From Pelargonium nanum (lineage: Eukaryota; Streptophyta; Magnoliopsida; Geraniales; Geraniaceae), in contig JAYMTF010001644.1 in NCBI GenBank assembly GCA_036897485.1, positions 1-22,120 on the forward strand: a stretch of 22,120 nt of DNA. The letters run 5' to 3'. The notes beneath the pieces were generated by a model. It was given only the letters and a program-made list of their open reading frames with translations. It had not been told where the DNA came from and did no database searches. Of the stretch, positions 10,510 through 21,459 are shown piece by piece. Numbering within the stretch: position 1 is the first letter of the stretch; every line of letters begins with the position of its first letter. The translations under genes and the position numbers were made by a program.

Positions 10510-13500
10510 TCAGGAAGGAGGAGGTGATGAATGAATGGAGGTATCCGGTAACATGGCTACTGTCACTACAAAATATTCACACCCGACTGGAAGACCGTAT
10601 GGATTCCAATTATTCAAGGTCAACCGGTCGGTCCCTATGTCAGATGTCATGTGATCGGGACGAGTTGCTGCTGCAGGAGCCACTGACTTCACTGTCTGCC
10701 GTTCAATATGCACTATCTGCCCAACTATGTAGCTTGGTCGGTTTGGCATATGGTCTGCAAACAAGGCCACGGATTCAGCAGACAGGTAGTACTTTGAGCA
10801 GTTCCTATTGACCGCTTCGTAATGCCCAGCTGAGTTTAGAACAAATGCTGCAATCTCATGGACTTCCAGCCGACCAAAAGATATCTTTTCCTTGTTTGCC
10901 TAGAGCAAAGATATGAAGCAATTTAGAGAGGACAAAACCAGAGTCATGCATATTATCACTGTACAATGTCGGAATATTAAGTTGGGGGAGGAATGAAGGA
11001 ACATTTAGGAGAATACATATACTAATACAAATATGTTGCCAACACGAAACTGACACATGAATCCAATGGTTATAAACTCTGTAGCAACAAAGACCAGACC
11101 AATGATTTTCCGCCTCCGGTAATATTGGCCAGTCCGGTATTGGAACTGAACAACAGACTACTTGTTCCAACAAATTTAAGAATATGGATATGCATATATA
11201 ATGTACCAAAAAGACATCCAGTCATAGTAACTGCTTTAAAAGAGGCAAACCACCAATTAACCACACCTTCATCAACCATACATGTAAATCCCAAAAAAAA
11301 GAAAACCAAAAAAAACTTATCTACCCTTTTTAGTTCTGTTGGCCACTAATAAACTAAAATAAATGTCAATAACAAGAGAAGAAAAAGTTACCTGTTTCTC
11401 GAGCTGATGCTTCAGGTATAAAGTTTTAACTAGCTCTTTCTTTTCTTCCAATTCCTTCTTAAGTTGTTCATTCGCAGCTTCAACTTTAGGATACTTGTCA
11501 AGCAGCTCTTCACGGTGTCTAGACAAGAACCCAACTCTATCTCCAAGGACACGGATACATTTGCGAAACTCAGCAGTACTCTCATCTTCACTGTCATTTA
11601 TGGAACTGAAGTTTCAAAGAAAAATAATTCAAATCACAACCATCATCATTGGCAAGAATATAACTGGAACTCGAAAAAGGAAAAAGCAAAGCAAAAAGAA
11701 AACAGTATTCACTCTCTCCAGAATAAACTAGAGTTCCCCTTTTTTCCTGCCATACATTATAGAACAAGAATCAAGCCCCTTTGATATGAAATATTAAAAG
11801 TACTATCGTATCAATAGTATTTGGAGAGTACGAGTTGAAGATTTTAAACAATTTTGTCTATGAAATATATTGTATTTAGGAAATGCTTAGTTTAATTTTC
11901 TAGTCTGGCTTATTTCCTATTTATAGTCTTAATCTCCTATATAAAAGAGTCTCTCTTGTACTAGTTATCACAAGCAATTCACATCAATAAAGTAAATTTA
12001 ACATTAATGAATTTATGCAGACACAACCCCAACAATGTTCGGGAAATTACTTGGTTCTTGTTGTGTATAAAAAATGTTCAACGATATATCTCACAATTCT
12101 GTTATAATAAGGAAAGCACCGAGTGCAGTTTTCTAGAAAGCAACTTACTTGGCCAGAGATTGAGCTAAAGCACGCAAAGAATCAGCAAAACCAACCACTC
12201 CACCAGGAGCATAAACACAGCTTCGAAGGCGTTCAAAAAGGCCACGCATTTTCACAGCAGATGCACGCAGCGCTACATACTCTGAGGACTTTCGTTCAGC
12301 TCTACACATATGGGTTTGAACTTCTTCTCTTGCATCATGTAAGGTATTCTCCAAGTGAGCGCAGTTCAACTGTCACATAAAGGAACAATTTTTTTTTACA
12401 ATAGAATACACAAAGGTAAACTTGAGAAGCAATACTACTCCCTCTGGCCCAGAATGGGTTTATATTTTCCTTCTTTTTCTTTTTGTTTAGCAAAAAATTG
12501 AGACATTCTGATTAGCATTTACCTTCTGTTCATGAGCCCTCATCTGATTTCGTTGTAACAAACCCAGTGATTTTAACTAACTTAACATAAGGGTATTATT
12601 GGTAATTCATGTATAACTAACTTGACAAAAAGGAAATGGGACAATCATTTTGTAACAAATTTTTTAGACAAAGAACACTCATTTTGAGACGGAGGGCGTA
12701 TTATGCAAATGTTTATATTAACTCTCATCTACCTATTCAGACCAAAGAGTGAATCCAAAAGGTTAATCTCCATTCCTTAATTGTTCAACATAACAATGGA
12801 AACCTGTCATTTACTTTCTCTTCCACCAAACCAGGGAGTTAATGCAACATGCTAATTCAACGATTTTTATGTGAAGCAATAAATAGTTTTTTTGTATCTA
12901 ATAGAAAGAGGTATTTTCAAAGCTCCAAAGAATACATGTGACAACCAATGTTAGCCTCTATCAAAGATATAACGAAATAGAAAAATAGTCAAAGAATCCA
13001 GCACCATAGCAAATTAGCAATACAACAGTGAGGGAGAGAAGCATTTATAAATTATATGTTACTGAAATCTTCACGAAAACATTCACAAAGAAAAGGGAAA
13101 AAATAAATATAAAAACAGCGGTGTTTGACTGCTATTACCTGGGATTCTTCAAGGAGCTTCTGACTCCCTTCCAACTCTCTCTGAAGCAAGGTAACCTCCT
13201 CCATAGCAGCCTTAAGTTTAGCTTCTGTTTCACTCAATTGGTTTGACTTGTCTGCAAGTGCACTTTGAAGTTCCAAGACACGATCACCACAAACTTTAGA
13301 ATCCAAGCCTTGCTCAACTGCAGCGTCATGAGGTGGGGAACCTTGAGGCTCTGGCATGCTCTCAGCAGTGGAGCTGTGTGCTAACTGTAGCATCTTATCT
13401 TTTCCATCTTTTTCACCTTGCAGTTCTTCACGATGGGGCTCCATCATAGACGAATCCAATTGAAGATTTAAAACTCCAGAGGAATCCATCATGTTTTCAT

Positions 13501-16500
13501 CCACTCCTTCTCGACCTCTGCTTGGTTGTCTAGTAAAACGACCATGTTTGACGTCCAAAGGATTTGAGATACACGACACCTCATCCATAGGCTCAGACGT
13601 AGATACACAAGGCATGTGGGCTTCACCATCAGCCTTCGCAGCCAGATGGTCAAAATCAGAAGCATCCTTATTTGAAAGATTATTTCCTTGCAGATACTGA
13701 TCGGACAATTTCTGCTCTAATTCTTGAATGCGTTTCTCATATGATACACACTGCAGTTGCTTCGTCCTAAGCATGGACTGGAGATGCTTCCCATACTCAT
13801 CTTTCAGATGCAAGGCTTCAGCTGTCTTCACTGCAGCATCCTTCAATATAGTATCTAACTTACTATCATCCAACAATTCATAATCAGCTTCAGGACTGAA
13901 TGAACATATCAGAGCTATTGCAGAAGCAAGTTCCGCTTTTAGTTTTGCATTTTCAACTTCCATTTTACTTGTTCCAGCAATCTCTACTAGGTCATAGCCC
14001 TCAAGAAGGTCTCCAGATTCATATTTTTCATGGTCATCCGCAGGAATCTCTTCAACCTCAGCAGAAAGAGAACTATGATTAGACATTGAAAAGGAACCTT
14101 TCATGGTCCCCTGCTTCTCATTCTTAGAAGGCAGCCCGGCCAAATATTCAGGAGCATAACGATCAACATCAGAAATGTCAATATCAAGCAAACCAGTATC
14201 AAAAGGAGCTATATTTACATCACACTGGCTGGGAACATCATATAACCCCATTGATGCTAGAATATCTCTAGGTATGTATAAACTATTATCTTTAAGAAAT
14301 ACCTCCCGTCGCCTGACCTCAACCTCCCGTTTTGTAGCTAGCTTTTCAGCCAATTGTCCAGCCATGCCCATATAGAGCTTCATGGAAGCCTTTCTTCTAA
14401 CTACTTCTGCAAGGCAAGCTCTATATGCAGGCCCAATTCTGCGGACCAGCTTTAAGTCCACAAACATATCATCCTGACGTACCATTGCCTCCTTGAAAAC
14501 AGGAAACTGCAATTTAGCATCTTTGATGATGTGAGTAACATACATTATCTTTTGCATGTAGTTATGAACAAAGATGTTCATTTCGTTCTTCTTATCGTTG
14601 CAAAAGTCAAGAAGCTTTGAAATCGCATGATCACAAGTCTGCATCCTTGGTAGGTGACTCTTGTCATGGACATCATACATAGGACCCAAGGCTGAAACTG
14701 CCTCATGAGGACGTAGTGAGGAAGACAATTGACGGGACAGACAATCATCCACAAGTTTCTTCACTGTATTTACATCTTTGCTGCATGATAAACATAAATT
14801 GTTACTGATTATTGGCATTGATACATTGGGAAACAATTCAGCAATTACAGAAGATCAAGGCCACATAAAGACATGAAATATAAATTTAAAAAGGAACAAA
14901 CAGAAATGAGAGAAGAAAAATATATGCAGAAACATATGTGGTACACCAAAAGTTCCAATCTCAACAGGCAGGGACACCAAAACTACACACTAAAGTAGTT
15001 TCTCTCTAAATACTCAACAAGCATAACTGTTTGTCAGCCACCTAGCAAACCAAATACAGTAAGTAACTCCTTACTCAGCTTAACAAAACCAGATCACAAA
15101 ATTCACCACTCCTTGTCAGGTCAAATAAAACTATCCATGGCTCAAAAGGGATTTCTTCTAGTCTAAGCAAACTTAAGTTTATAGTAGTTTAGAACTAAGA
15201 ACGGGGTCAAACCGGTCCAAGAAAAGAACAGTTACTAACAAATGGCATATGAGAAAACTGATATCCAGAAACAAAAGCAACTTTAGAACAATGGGATACG
15301 GTCCATCAACCAAACCAACATACTGCTCCCCTCAAAACCAAGGTCAAATATGACAATATATCATAAACATGACATCGTAGAAGCTAAGTTCTTGATCAAA
15401 CAGAATACAACCAGCCAATATGAGTCAACTATATGTAGGGAGAAGGTTGAAATGGAATCATGACACCTCAGAAGTTAAACTATTTGATAAAAAAGAACCT
15501 GTCATCGTGAATTTGCAATCATATAATATTCCAGCTATATGTTGGGAGAACGGAGAAGGCTGAAACATAATCATATCTCAAAGCTACTTGATTAAACAGA
15601 ATACAACCTACCATCATTAAATTCCACTTTTACATTCCAACTATTTCCCATAAAAAATTTCATGCTAAAATATGGAGGCAGCAGATTGAAACAGATACAT
15701 ACAGGCTTCATTGACAAGGATGGTAAAAGCAAAGATTCAGCTGAATAAAGGTACCTACATCTCCTAAATGAACAAGCATTCAGAAGATGAAAACAAATGC
15801 TCAAAGCATATTGAGAAGGGTGATAATGGCCAAGTCGCACCTACATTTATACATACATACTGATTATGCACAAATAGTTTGGGCCCACAAATGATCGCCA
15901 CGTCAATGCGTACGAGGAGGAATACACCTAAAACAGACCGAAGGAGAAAAGCCCGTCACAGGCTGTCCATTCCCGTGACAGAGCCCCCACCACCATAAAC
16001 CAAGCCCCATGACACCACTTGTGGAAACTGTGTGACAGCTCCAGCCCGCGCGGATCAGGCCCAGTTTTGGCCTTTCAAAATCCGTAGTTTTGGGGACTCC
16101 TCAACACTCATACAATTCTTTTTTTTTTTGGGTAACACAGAGATGACGCTAGATCCAAAATGAACCGTTGGACATCGACAACAAACGGTTTATCAACCAC
16201 CGCCATGAGAAATCGCGCTTCCCACACAAATAATTATAAAAAATAAATCATTTAGTAATTCAATTCAAAACCATGTTGTGACATTCTGGAGTTACTTATA
16301 CAAGTGAATAGTCTATTCCTAGTCTCTTTGATTTGTGTAACAATTGTTTTGAGAAAAATATAACTCTTAGGCGACGAAATTGGCTTCTTGATAAATTTTG
16401 AAACCTGAACTAGATTCTAACACACAATTTTGTATCTGATTAGGACATTCTGTCACAAATAAGCATCCACTAAAATGTCTTGGGATGAAAGGCTTGCATG

Positions 16501-17754
16501 CACCCCTGCATTCGGAATGTTTGTAGTAGATTGTAGGCTTTGTAACAATGTAATTCCCATGAATATCAAAACTACCTAACAGAATTGTGACCCAAACAAA
16601 ACAAATCAGCCCAAACTGATACATATGTCTTAATGATAACTAGACTAGTGAATGAAAAAAGTCAATATGACAAATTCAGAAAGCACACAGTTGGCTTATC
16701 ATTTGCACAGCAAAGATGCATAAAACTTCAAAACTAATTTTAGTAAATCATAACCATTCACAATGTATTGGTGATACAGTTGCATTAATATTAGAAAAAC
16801 TAACCTCAGAGACTGCATTAGACTCTTTTGTTCATTAATGTAGCGCTGGTGCTCTTTAATCATCAATTCCAAATTCCTAATAGGCAGAGACGCCTTGCTG
16901 GAAAACAATTCCTCAACCTTGCGCTTAACTTCACCAAACATCTGCCTGAATTGAGAAACCTTATTCTCAAACTGCCTATGGGAACTGCTACAATTCTCCA
17001 CCGACTTCCGCAAGTTTTCTTCCTTCACAAAATCCAATAAACTCTTGCGTGTCTCCGTCTGCAATGTAGGATGAAGCTTTATAGATCTCAATTTCTCCAA
17101 ATCTCTCCCAAAATTCACCAAAAGATCAGAATGAATTCGATGCTGCTGTGAATACCGCTTCATAAACTCAGAATAATTTTGGTTAAGCATTCTATAGAAC
17201 TGATCCAAGTTACCCCTAGCAACCTCCAGTGCTCTCTCTTGCACATTTTGCTCTCTCAAAAGCCTCTCGCACTTTTCATACTTCAGCTGAGTACGACCAT
17301 AGATGGCATGCCCGCGATGGTAATGGTACCTGAATTGCCTCTCATAGGAAGGTAAAGCCTTCAAAGCAGGATCTGAAGCATCATCCAGAGGATGTGGGTT
17401 GTTCGATGGGGATGGCAACGGAGGGTCTAAAATGTCAGGGACCTCAACTTGCTCCGGTGGAGGCGGTGGAGAACTAGTTAGGAGCCTTGACTTATTGAAT
17501 ATGAACACTTCTCTATCATCAGAAGGAAGCTTGTAAGCAGACAGTGGCCGATGAGATTCAAGTTTCACATCCAGGCGGAGAACAAGCTGGTCGTTGAAGC
17601 TCAGTCCAGATTCTGTCGATTCAATGTACCTCATGACTGCCTCCACAAGTGTGTTCTCATCACAATCAAGCTCATATGAGTGTCCATTTTCCGCAATATG
17701 AACAAGCAGCTTGCCCCCATGTACCGAGCCTTCTGTCACATTGGAACTCATCAT
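10510..17754 (-). CDS. ATG11: Autophagy-related protein 11 (ATG11), scaffold of the ATG1/ATG13 complex
   Basis: Five coding exons on the minus strand: 17754-16805, 14780-13139, 12369-12149, 11605-11392 and 10899-10510. All are GT-AG and phase-consistent (AG+C codes Ser, AA+T codes Asn). The total is 1138 aa, close to the 1148 I recall for Arabidopsis ATG11. Parts: a ubiquitin-like N-terminus (about 15-82), a proline-rich linker (about 85-112), an ATG17-like helical region (about 130-550, with YERQFRYHYHRGHAIY, DLVNFGRDLEKLRS-type and VRRKASMKLYMGMAGQLAEK blocks), long coiled coils (about 590-1010), and a C-terminal FIP200/ATG11 Claw-like domain (IVGQIVHIERQ ... YGLPVGCEYFVVTVAML). ATG11 tethers and activates the ATG1 kinase complex at the forming autophagosome and aids selective autophagy. 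I start at the ATG of MMSSNV because the eight in-frame codons before it contain only GTG; a second ATG follows directly. Introns are 2024, 769, 543 and 492 nt. The gene appears whole. Confidence 0.95.
11818..12034 (+). mobile_element. LTR-like remnant (probable solo LTR, Copia/TRIM type) in ATG11 intron 3
   Basis: In plus orientation, antisense to ATG11, there is a TATATAAAAG promoter-like box (11938-11947), a CT-rich run, then AATAAA (11986-11991) and an end in CCCCAACA (to 12034). This is the U3-R-U5 order of a short plant LTR. The left edge is approximate, and no target-site duplication could be confirmed. No internal coding region accompanies it, so it would be a solo LTR: a worn fossil of moderate to old age. 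Confidence 0.45.
12438..12698. mobile_element. Stowaway MITE (Tc1/mariner) in ATG11 intron 2
   Basis: This 261-bp element is bounded by TA dinucleotides at 12436-12437 and 12699-12700, the Stowaway target duplication. The left end CTCCCTCTGGCCCAGAATGG pairs with the inverted right end CGCCCTCCGTCTCAAAATGA, a good match to the Stowaway terminal consensus CTCCCTCCGT. The interior is AT-rich and non-coding. Several mismatches between the ends suggest a fairly old insertion. It lies wholly inside the intron and leaves the splice sites intact. Confidence 0.85.
15380..15650. repeat. Degenerate ~100-bp tandem repeat in ATG11 intron 1
   Basis: About 2.7 copies are seen. CTTGATCAAACAGAATACAA (15391) recurs as CTTGATTAAACAGAATACAA (15587), with a weaker ATTTGATAAAAAAGAAC copy between them. 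AACTATATGTAGGGAGAA (about 15428) recurs as AGCTATATGTTGGGAGAA (about 15533). The period is roughly 90-105 bp. No function is apparent. Confidence 0.6.
15880..16090. promoter_or_regulatory. GC-rich promoter-like island inside ATG11 intron 1
   Basis: About 210 bases of much higher GC content stand out in an AT-rich intron. They hold TGGGCCCA (15880-15887) and GGCCCA (16058-16063), the TCP-bound site II type of plant promoters, plus an ACGT-core CCACGTCA near 15898 and several TGTCAC/GTGACA elements. Just beyond, at about 16160-16190, are AACCGTTGG and AAACGGTTT, Myb/MSA-like. The island could be an internal promoter or enhancer, or a GC-rich inserted fragment. No ORF supports an exon here. Confidence 0.3.
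16367..16624 (-). CDS. Small cysteine-rich ORF with signal-peptide-like start, nested in ATG11 intron 1 (doubtful)
   Basis: An ATG-started frame of 85 residues lies on the same strand as ATG11. The first 23 residues (MYQFGLICFVWVTILLGSF...) form a hydrophobic signal-peptide-like segment. The rest has five cysteines in the order C-x3-C-x11-C-x5-C-x6-C (SECRGACKPF ... SGCLF ... TECP ... QNC). I recognise no family: it resembles small secreted cysteine-rich plant peptides in form but does not match the defensin pattern. No TATA box or poly(A) signal was found close by. In AT-rich intron DNA a frame of this length can arise by chance, so it is recorded as a candidate only. Confidence 0.2.
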   Translation of the reverse strand: MYQFGLICFVWVTILLGSFDIHGNYIVTKPTIYYKHSECRGACKPFIPRHFSGCLFVTECPNQIQNCVLESSSGFKIYQEANFVA

Positions 17755-18675
17755 ATCCTCAGAACAGGAACTCTCCACCGCAAAGTTCCGATCAACACAA
17801 CCAAGACCCCAATACCTGAGAATTAAGAAATCTCAAGCCTGTTTCAAAGCTCTAAACTGGGTGAAACAATAAATTCAACTTCTTCGAAAACAGCTACACC
17901 CAATTCAGAAAAAGAAAGAATCGAAATCCAACAGATTGAATTGAAACGAACTCTAAAACTCACCGACCCACAATGTATATGTACAAAATCAGCCCAATCT
18001 AAACACAGAAACCGTATAAATTAACCCCAAAATCCGAACTTTATTACTCTAATCCTTCACAGAACCCTAACGAAGACAAGCCCGCCGAGCAAAACCTGAA
18101 AAAACAACCCAACAACCGATGCACCCACCGTCTAACACACCAACAAAACCCTAACCATCACCGTGACCCACCTTCGAAAACATCAAAATCACCTAAATCC
18201 ACACCACCCGCGAATGATCCCACCTCAAAACCCCCAAATTACCTACCAAAAACCTCAATTCCCCAGAAAAGAATAGCCACCCACTGACACAAAACACACA
18301 AATTCCCAGGAATCGACGAAAACGGTTTGCGTAGAAAATCTGACAGGAACAGGAGATGTGAAGATAAGAGAAGAAATGGTGTGGAACGATGGATCAAGTA
18401 GAAATTTTGTTAATTTCCTTCTAATTCTTTTTATTGTTATTGTAATCTACTACGTTTTTTTTTTCTGGTACTTCCTCTTCGCTTCTGCTTCTTCTACACT
18501 CTAATTCTCTTTCGTTTTATGTAATGAAGAAAAAAAAAGACAAGAAAAACAGAGAGAAGCTTCTGTGGAAAGCAAGCAGCAAGAACTAGGAAGGAAGCAG
18601 AAGAGTTGTCTTATCTCTCTTCCTCGCTCTCTCAATGGGTTTTTTGGGAAGAAGCGAAAAAAGCAAGCTTTTATA
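17755..18675 (-). promoter_or_regulatory. ATG11 core promoter and leader, probably with a leader intron
   Basis: A minus-strand TATA box (TATAAAAG) at 18675-18668 would place transcription start near 18640. It is followed by the purine/pyrimidine-rich CTCTCTT type sequence usual in plant leaders. A good acceptor (TTTCTTAATTCTCAG, exon resuming at 17815) lies 60 bases before the start codon. A fitting donor is GGTAG|GTAATT, giving a possible intron 18242-17816 of 427 nt, though other donors exist. A telo-box-like AAACCCTAA lies at 18146-18154 on the plus strand, within this putative intron. Confidence 0.5.
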
Positions 18676-18964
18676 TCACTTTGATTCATACATGTGGACT
18701 CCTACCCCTATTCTGATTAATTTCTCTGTTTTACCGAGTCCTTTTTAAAAAAAGTACTACTAATTTACATTGGACCACCCCCAAATGCAGGCAAATTATA
18801 TCTTCACTTCATTGTTTACGGGATATTATTTTTATATAACGTCATCGTGTATTCATTTAGAACTTGAAATTATGAACAGTTAGAATTCAATTGTTTGGAT
18901 AAAAAAATCACTTAAAATTAAGAAGAAGAAGAAAAAACATACATCACATTTCATATGCATTCTT

Positions 18965-19650
18965 CACGCGGGTGTACTCTCTCCTTCCGCACGTGGACTT
19001 CCCACATCTAACTTGCGGATGATCTCTTATTGAAGATGATCCTCTCCTTCTGCAGGCAGACGACCACCCTCGTGTCTATCACCTTCTACACATGCACATC
19101 CACCCGGGGACATGTCCCTCCTCGCGAGAATTGTACTCACGAAAACCATCATCTACGAAGGGGACCTACCTCGCGGACCTCTCGCACCATTTATGAACGA
19201 AGCCTTCCATGGATAAGTCTTTTTGCAAGCTTCTCATTCCGCGGACAATCTTTTCTAGCGAGTCATCTCATTTCGCACCTAAATATGTCCATCTACGGAC
19301 ATGTCCCTCATCGCGAACAACTTCAAACCATGGATGCGCTCCTCTCATTAGCCTCTCCCCACCACATGCAAACATCTTCCGCGAGTCCATGCGAACACCT
19401 TACTAAGCTTGTGGGCGGACCATCCTCGCGTAAAATTGCATATGTGCTTCCACATACAAGCCCCTTGCAAGCCTCTTCCTTTGCGTGCATACTTGTATCC
19501 ACGGAGAACCTCATCTACGAGCCCTCTTCGTCCACAAATAATGCTTCCGCAAAGTACTTAGGAGGGAATCTCTTGCACACACCCCTCTGTGAGACTCTCT
19601 CCGAACATTTTTGCGAGACCATCACTTGCACATCATCAACGAAGTGAGCA
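18965..19650. repeat. CpG-rich block with short-period GCGRAC-like motif
   Basis: This C-rich, CpG-rich stretch in AT-rich surroundings has variants of GCGGAC, GCGAAC, GCGAGT, CGCACC and ACGGAC spaced about 16-21 bases apart (for example at 19241, 19258, 19274, 19295 and 19313). Longer echoes occur: GGACATGTCCCTC(C/A)TCGCGA at about 19108 and 19299, and CTCTCCTTC(C/T)GCA at about 18979 and 19047. A 205-codon open frame (19030-19647, no ATG at its start) reflects the low stop density. It may be part of a decayed LTR element or a degenerate satellite; I cannot classify it. Confidence 0.4.
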
Positions 19651-19732
19651 TGATATCTCATAGAAGCCTATGACACTTACTCTTTGACAAATCTCACATG
19701 CGAGCATGGTTGTCTCTAACGAGAGAGATCGA

Positions 19733-19960
19733 GACTTTGCTTCGCGTGTTGAACTTGGAGGGTTCAAAGAGAATGAAGAGGTTGATCCCAAGAAGAAGGA
19801 TCACGCTCAAGGTTCCACTTCGCCCACTTAACTTGTTGGGTTCACAGAGAATGGAAAGATTAATGTTGAGAAGTAGCATCACGCGTGCTCTGGTTTTTCC
19901 TTTCAACTTGGAGGGTTCACGAAGAACAAAGAGATTGTTCCTGAATGATCACACCTAAGG
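19733..19960 (+). repeat. Three-copy 75-78 bp tandem repeat, open in one frame
   Basis: Units begin near TTGAACTTGGAGGGTTCA, TTAACTTGTTGGGTTCACAG and TTCAACTTGGAGGGTTCACG, spaced 78 and then 75 bases. Both spacings are multiples of three, so one frame stays open and reads as repeats of (L/F)NL(E/L)GS(K/Q/R)RM(K/E)RL. The peptide is very basic. It adjoins the CpG-rich block. Downstream to about 20110 the GC content stays raised. It is probably part of the same repeat element rather than a host gene. Confidence 0.5.
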
Positions 19961-20129
19961 CTCGATTCTTCTCCAAGATGGGAAATCAAACCCTGTCTGC
20001 AAAACTCGAAGGGCTCTCGAAGGATAAAGGAAAAAAACTTAAAGAGAAGAAGTCCGAACATACTGGCGGGCCCCGTCATTCGATAAATCGGGCGTCATCA
20101 CGTCGCTAGGTGAGTTGAAGGCCTTCACC

Positions 20130-21455
20130 AAAGGTAAAGAGACTTCACTTTTCACTATCTTGAAGAAGAAAAAACACTATGAAGAGTAAAGAAACCATTC
20201 TACCGTTATACCCGTGTTCTTCGTATGTTATTCGATATCCTTGAATGTTCTTTGATGATAACATATTCTTCATAATTTTCTTAAATACATTTGTGTGGAG
20301 ATTCTGCCTCTCACGCTGAAAGGAGGTCTCTTTGGACACACATTCAGAGTTTTCGCTTAATGGTGTGTTGATATGTACAAGTGATAGGTCCTTGACCCTC
20401 AACTAGGAACTTCGACCAAAAACCCCGACTCGAAACTCTAACCTGAGTATAATGTCAACTACCTTAACACTTGAAAAAAATAAGCCAAAACGACATACTA
20501 ATTAAGACCGAGTCAAAATATATAGTCGAATCAATTTTATTTCTCATAAAATTTATGTTATTATACATTTATACGTATTAAATCAATATTTCACATTTAG
20601 AATTGGATGTTTTAAAAAAGTCTATCTATCCTAATGTTACAAACTCTAAACTATAACGTTTCGTGTTCTTGTTTTTGTTTCGCATACCAAAACATTCCGC
20701 AGTTTATGTAACTTAATTAAGAGTGAACATTCAGAAAAAGCTAAAGCATTTAAGAGACAAAAAAAAAAAGAAGCTGGAAAACACACGGAAAGCTCTTGGG
20801 GACAAAAATTTGAGGTTCATATAGACAGGAAATTTGGTTATACTAGAGAAAGAGCAAATGCATGCATCTCTTAGTAGTTAATTAGGAGCATAGTAGAATA
20901 TAGATTAGACCAAGACAAACGATTGTTTTGCCGTGCATGATAATTTGCTTAGTACGTACATGTCCAAATCTTACGACTTAAATTATATTCCTTGTATGCA
21001 TGGTAACTTCAAATGTGCAACATTAGTTGTTCATCACTTTATTGTCGTACATGCATGCTCGATTTGCAATCACCCCCATAAGATTATAGGACATGAAAAC
21101 CTATAATACCAAATTAATTAAATTATATAATTGATCTATTGATTAGTATGTTATTGAACACATAATGTATACGTGACATGTTAGTTCTTGTCCCCTATAT
21201 TATCACGTCAACCAGATTATGATTCTTTGGAAGTATGCCATAGAAAATGTCATTTTTTTCTTGTTTAACAAAAAATAGGTTTGTTATATTGAATAATTGG
21301 AATGGTAGATCAATTTTAGGTCTCGTGAACTTTTCAGTTTTTATACTGTTAAGGTTTTTCTAATAATTGAAACATATTGAACAAAAAAATTGTGTAGTAA
21401 AAATCTCATTGGACCGTTTCTTGTGTATTTTAGTACTATTCTTTCGATTTTAAAT
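20130..21455. other. AT-rich spacer, no gene seen
   Basis: No ORF with an ATG and protein-like composition was found. Two RY-type motifs are visible: ATGCATGCAT near 20859 and CATGCATG near 21051, the kind bound by B3 factors in seed promoters. No adjoining gene is in the window. Confidence 0.4.
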
Positions 21456-21459
21456 TTTA

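Noticed and set aside
16121-16260. SINE ending in the A-run at 16121-16131 (minus strand)
   Set aside because: No tRNA-like A and B boxes and no flanking duplication were found; it is just a homopolymer run.
16367-16624. Plant defensin identity for the cysteine-rich ORF
   Set aside because: The cysteine spacing lacks the defensin CxC end and the correct order, so only a generic description is kept.
17752-17778. ATG11 start at 17778
   Set aside because: The codon there is GTG. The first ATG in the frame is at 17754 and fits the short N-termini of ATG11 homologues.
18501-18689. A minus-strand 62-codon ORF as an ATG11 upstream ORF
   Set aside because: Its ATG lies upstream of the candidate TATA box, so it is probably not in the transcript.
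19030-19647. A 205-residue plus-strand protein
   Set aside because: It has no ATG at its start, the composition follows the C-rich short-period repeat, and internal phrases are repeated. It reads as repeat DNA rather than a host gene.
20145-20402. An 85-codon minus-strand ORF
   Set aside because: It begins at TTG, has no recognisable domain and lies in AT-rich spacer.
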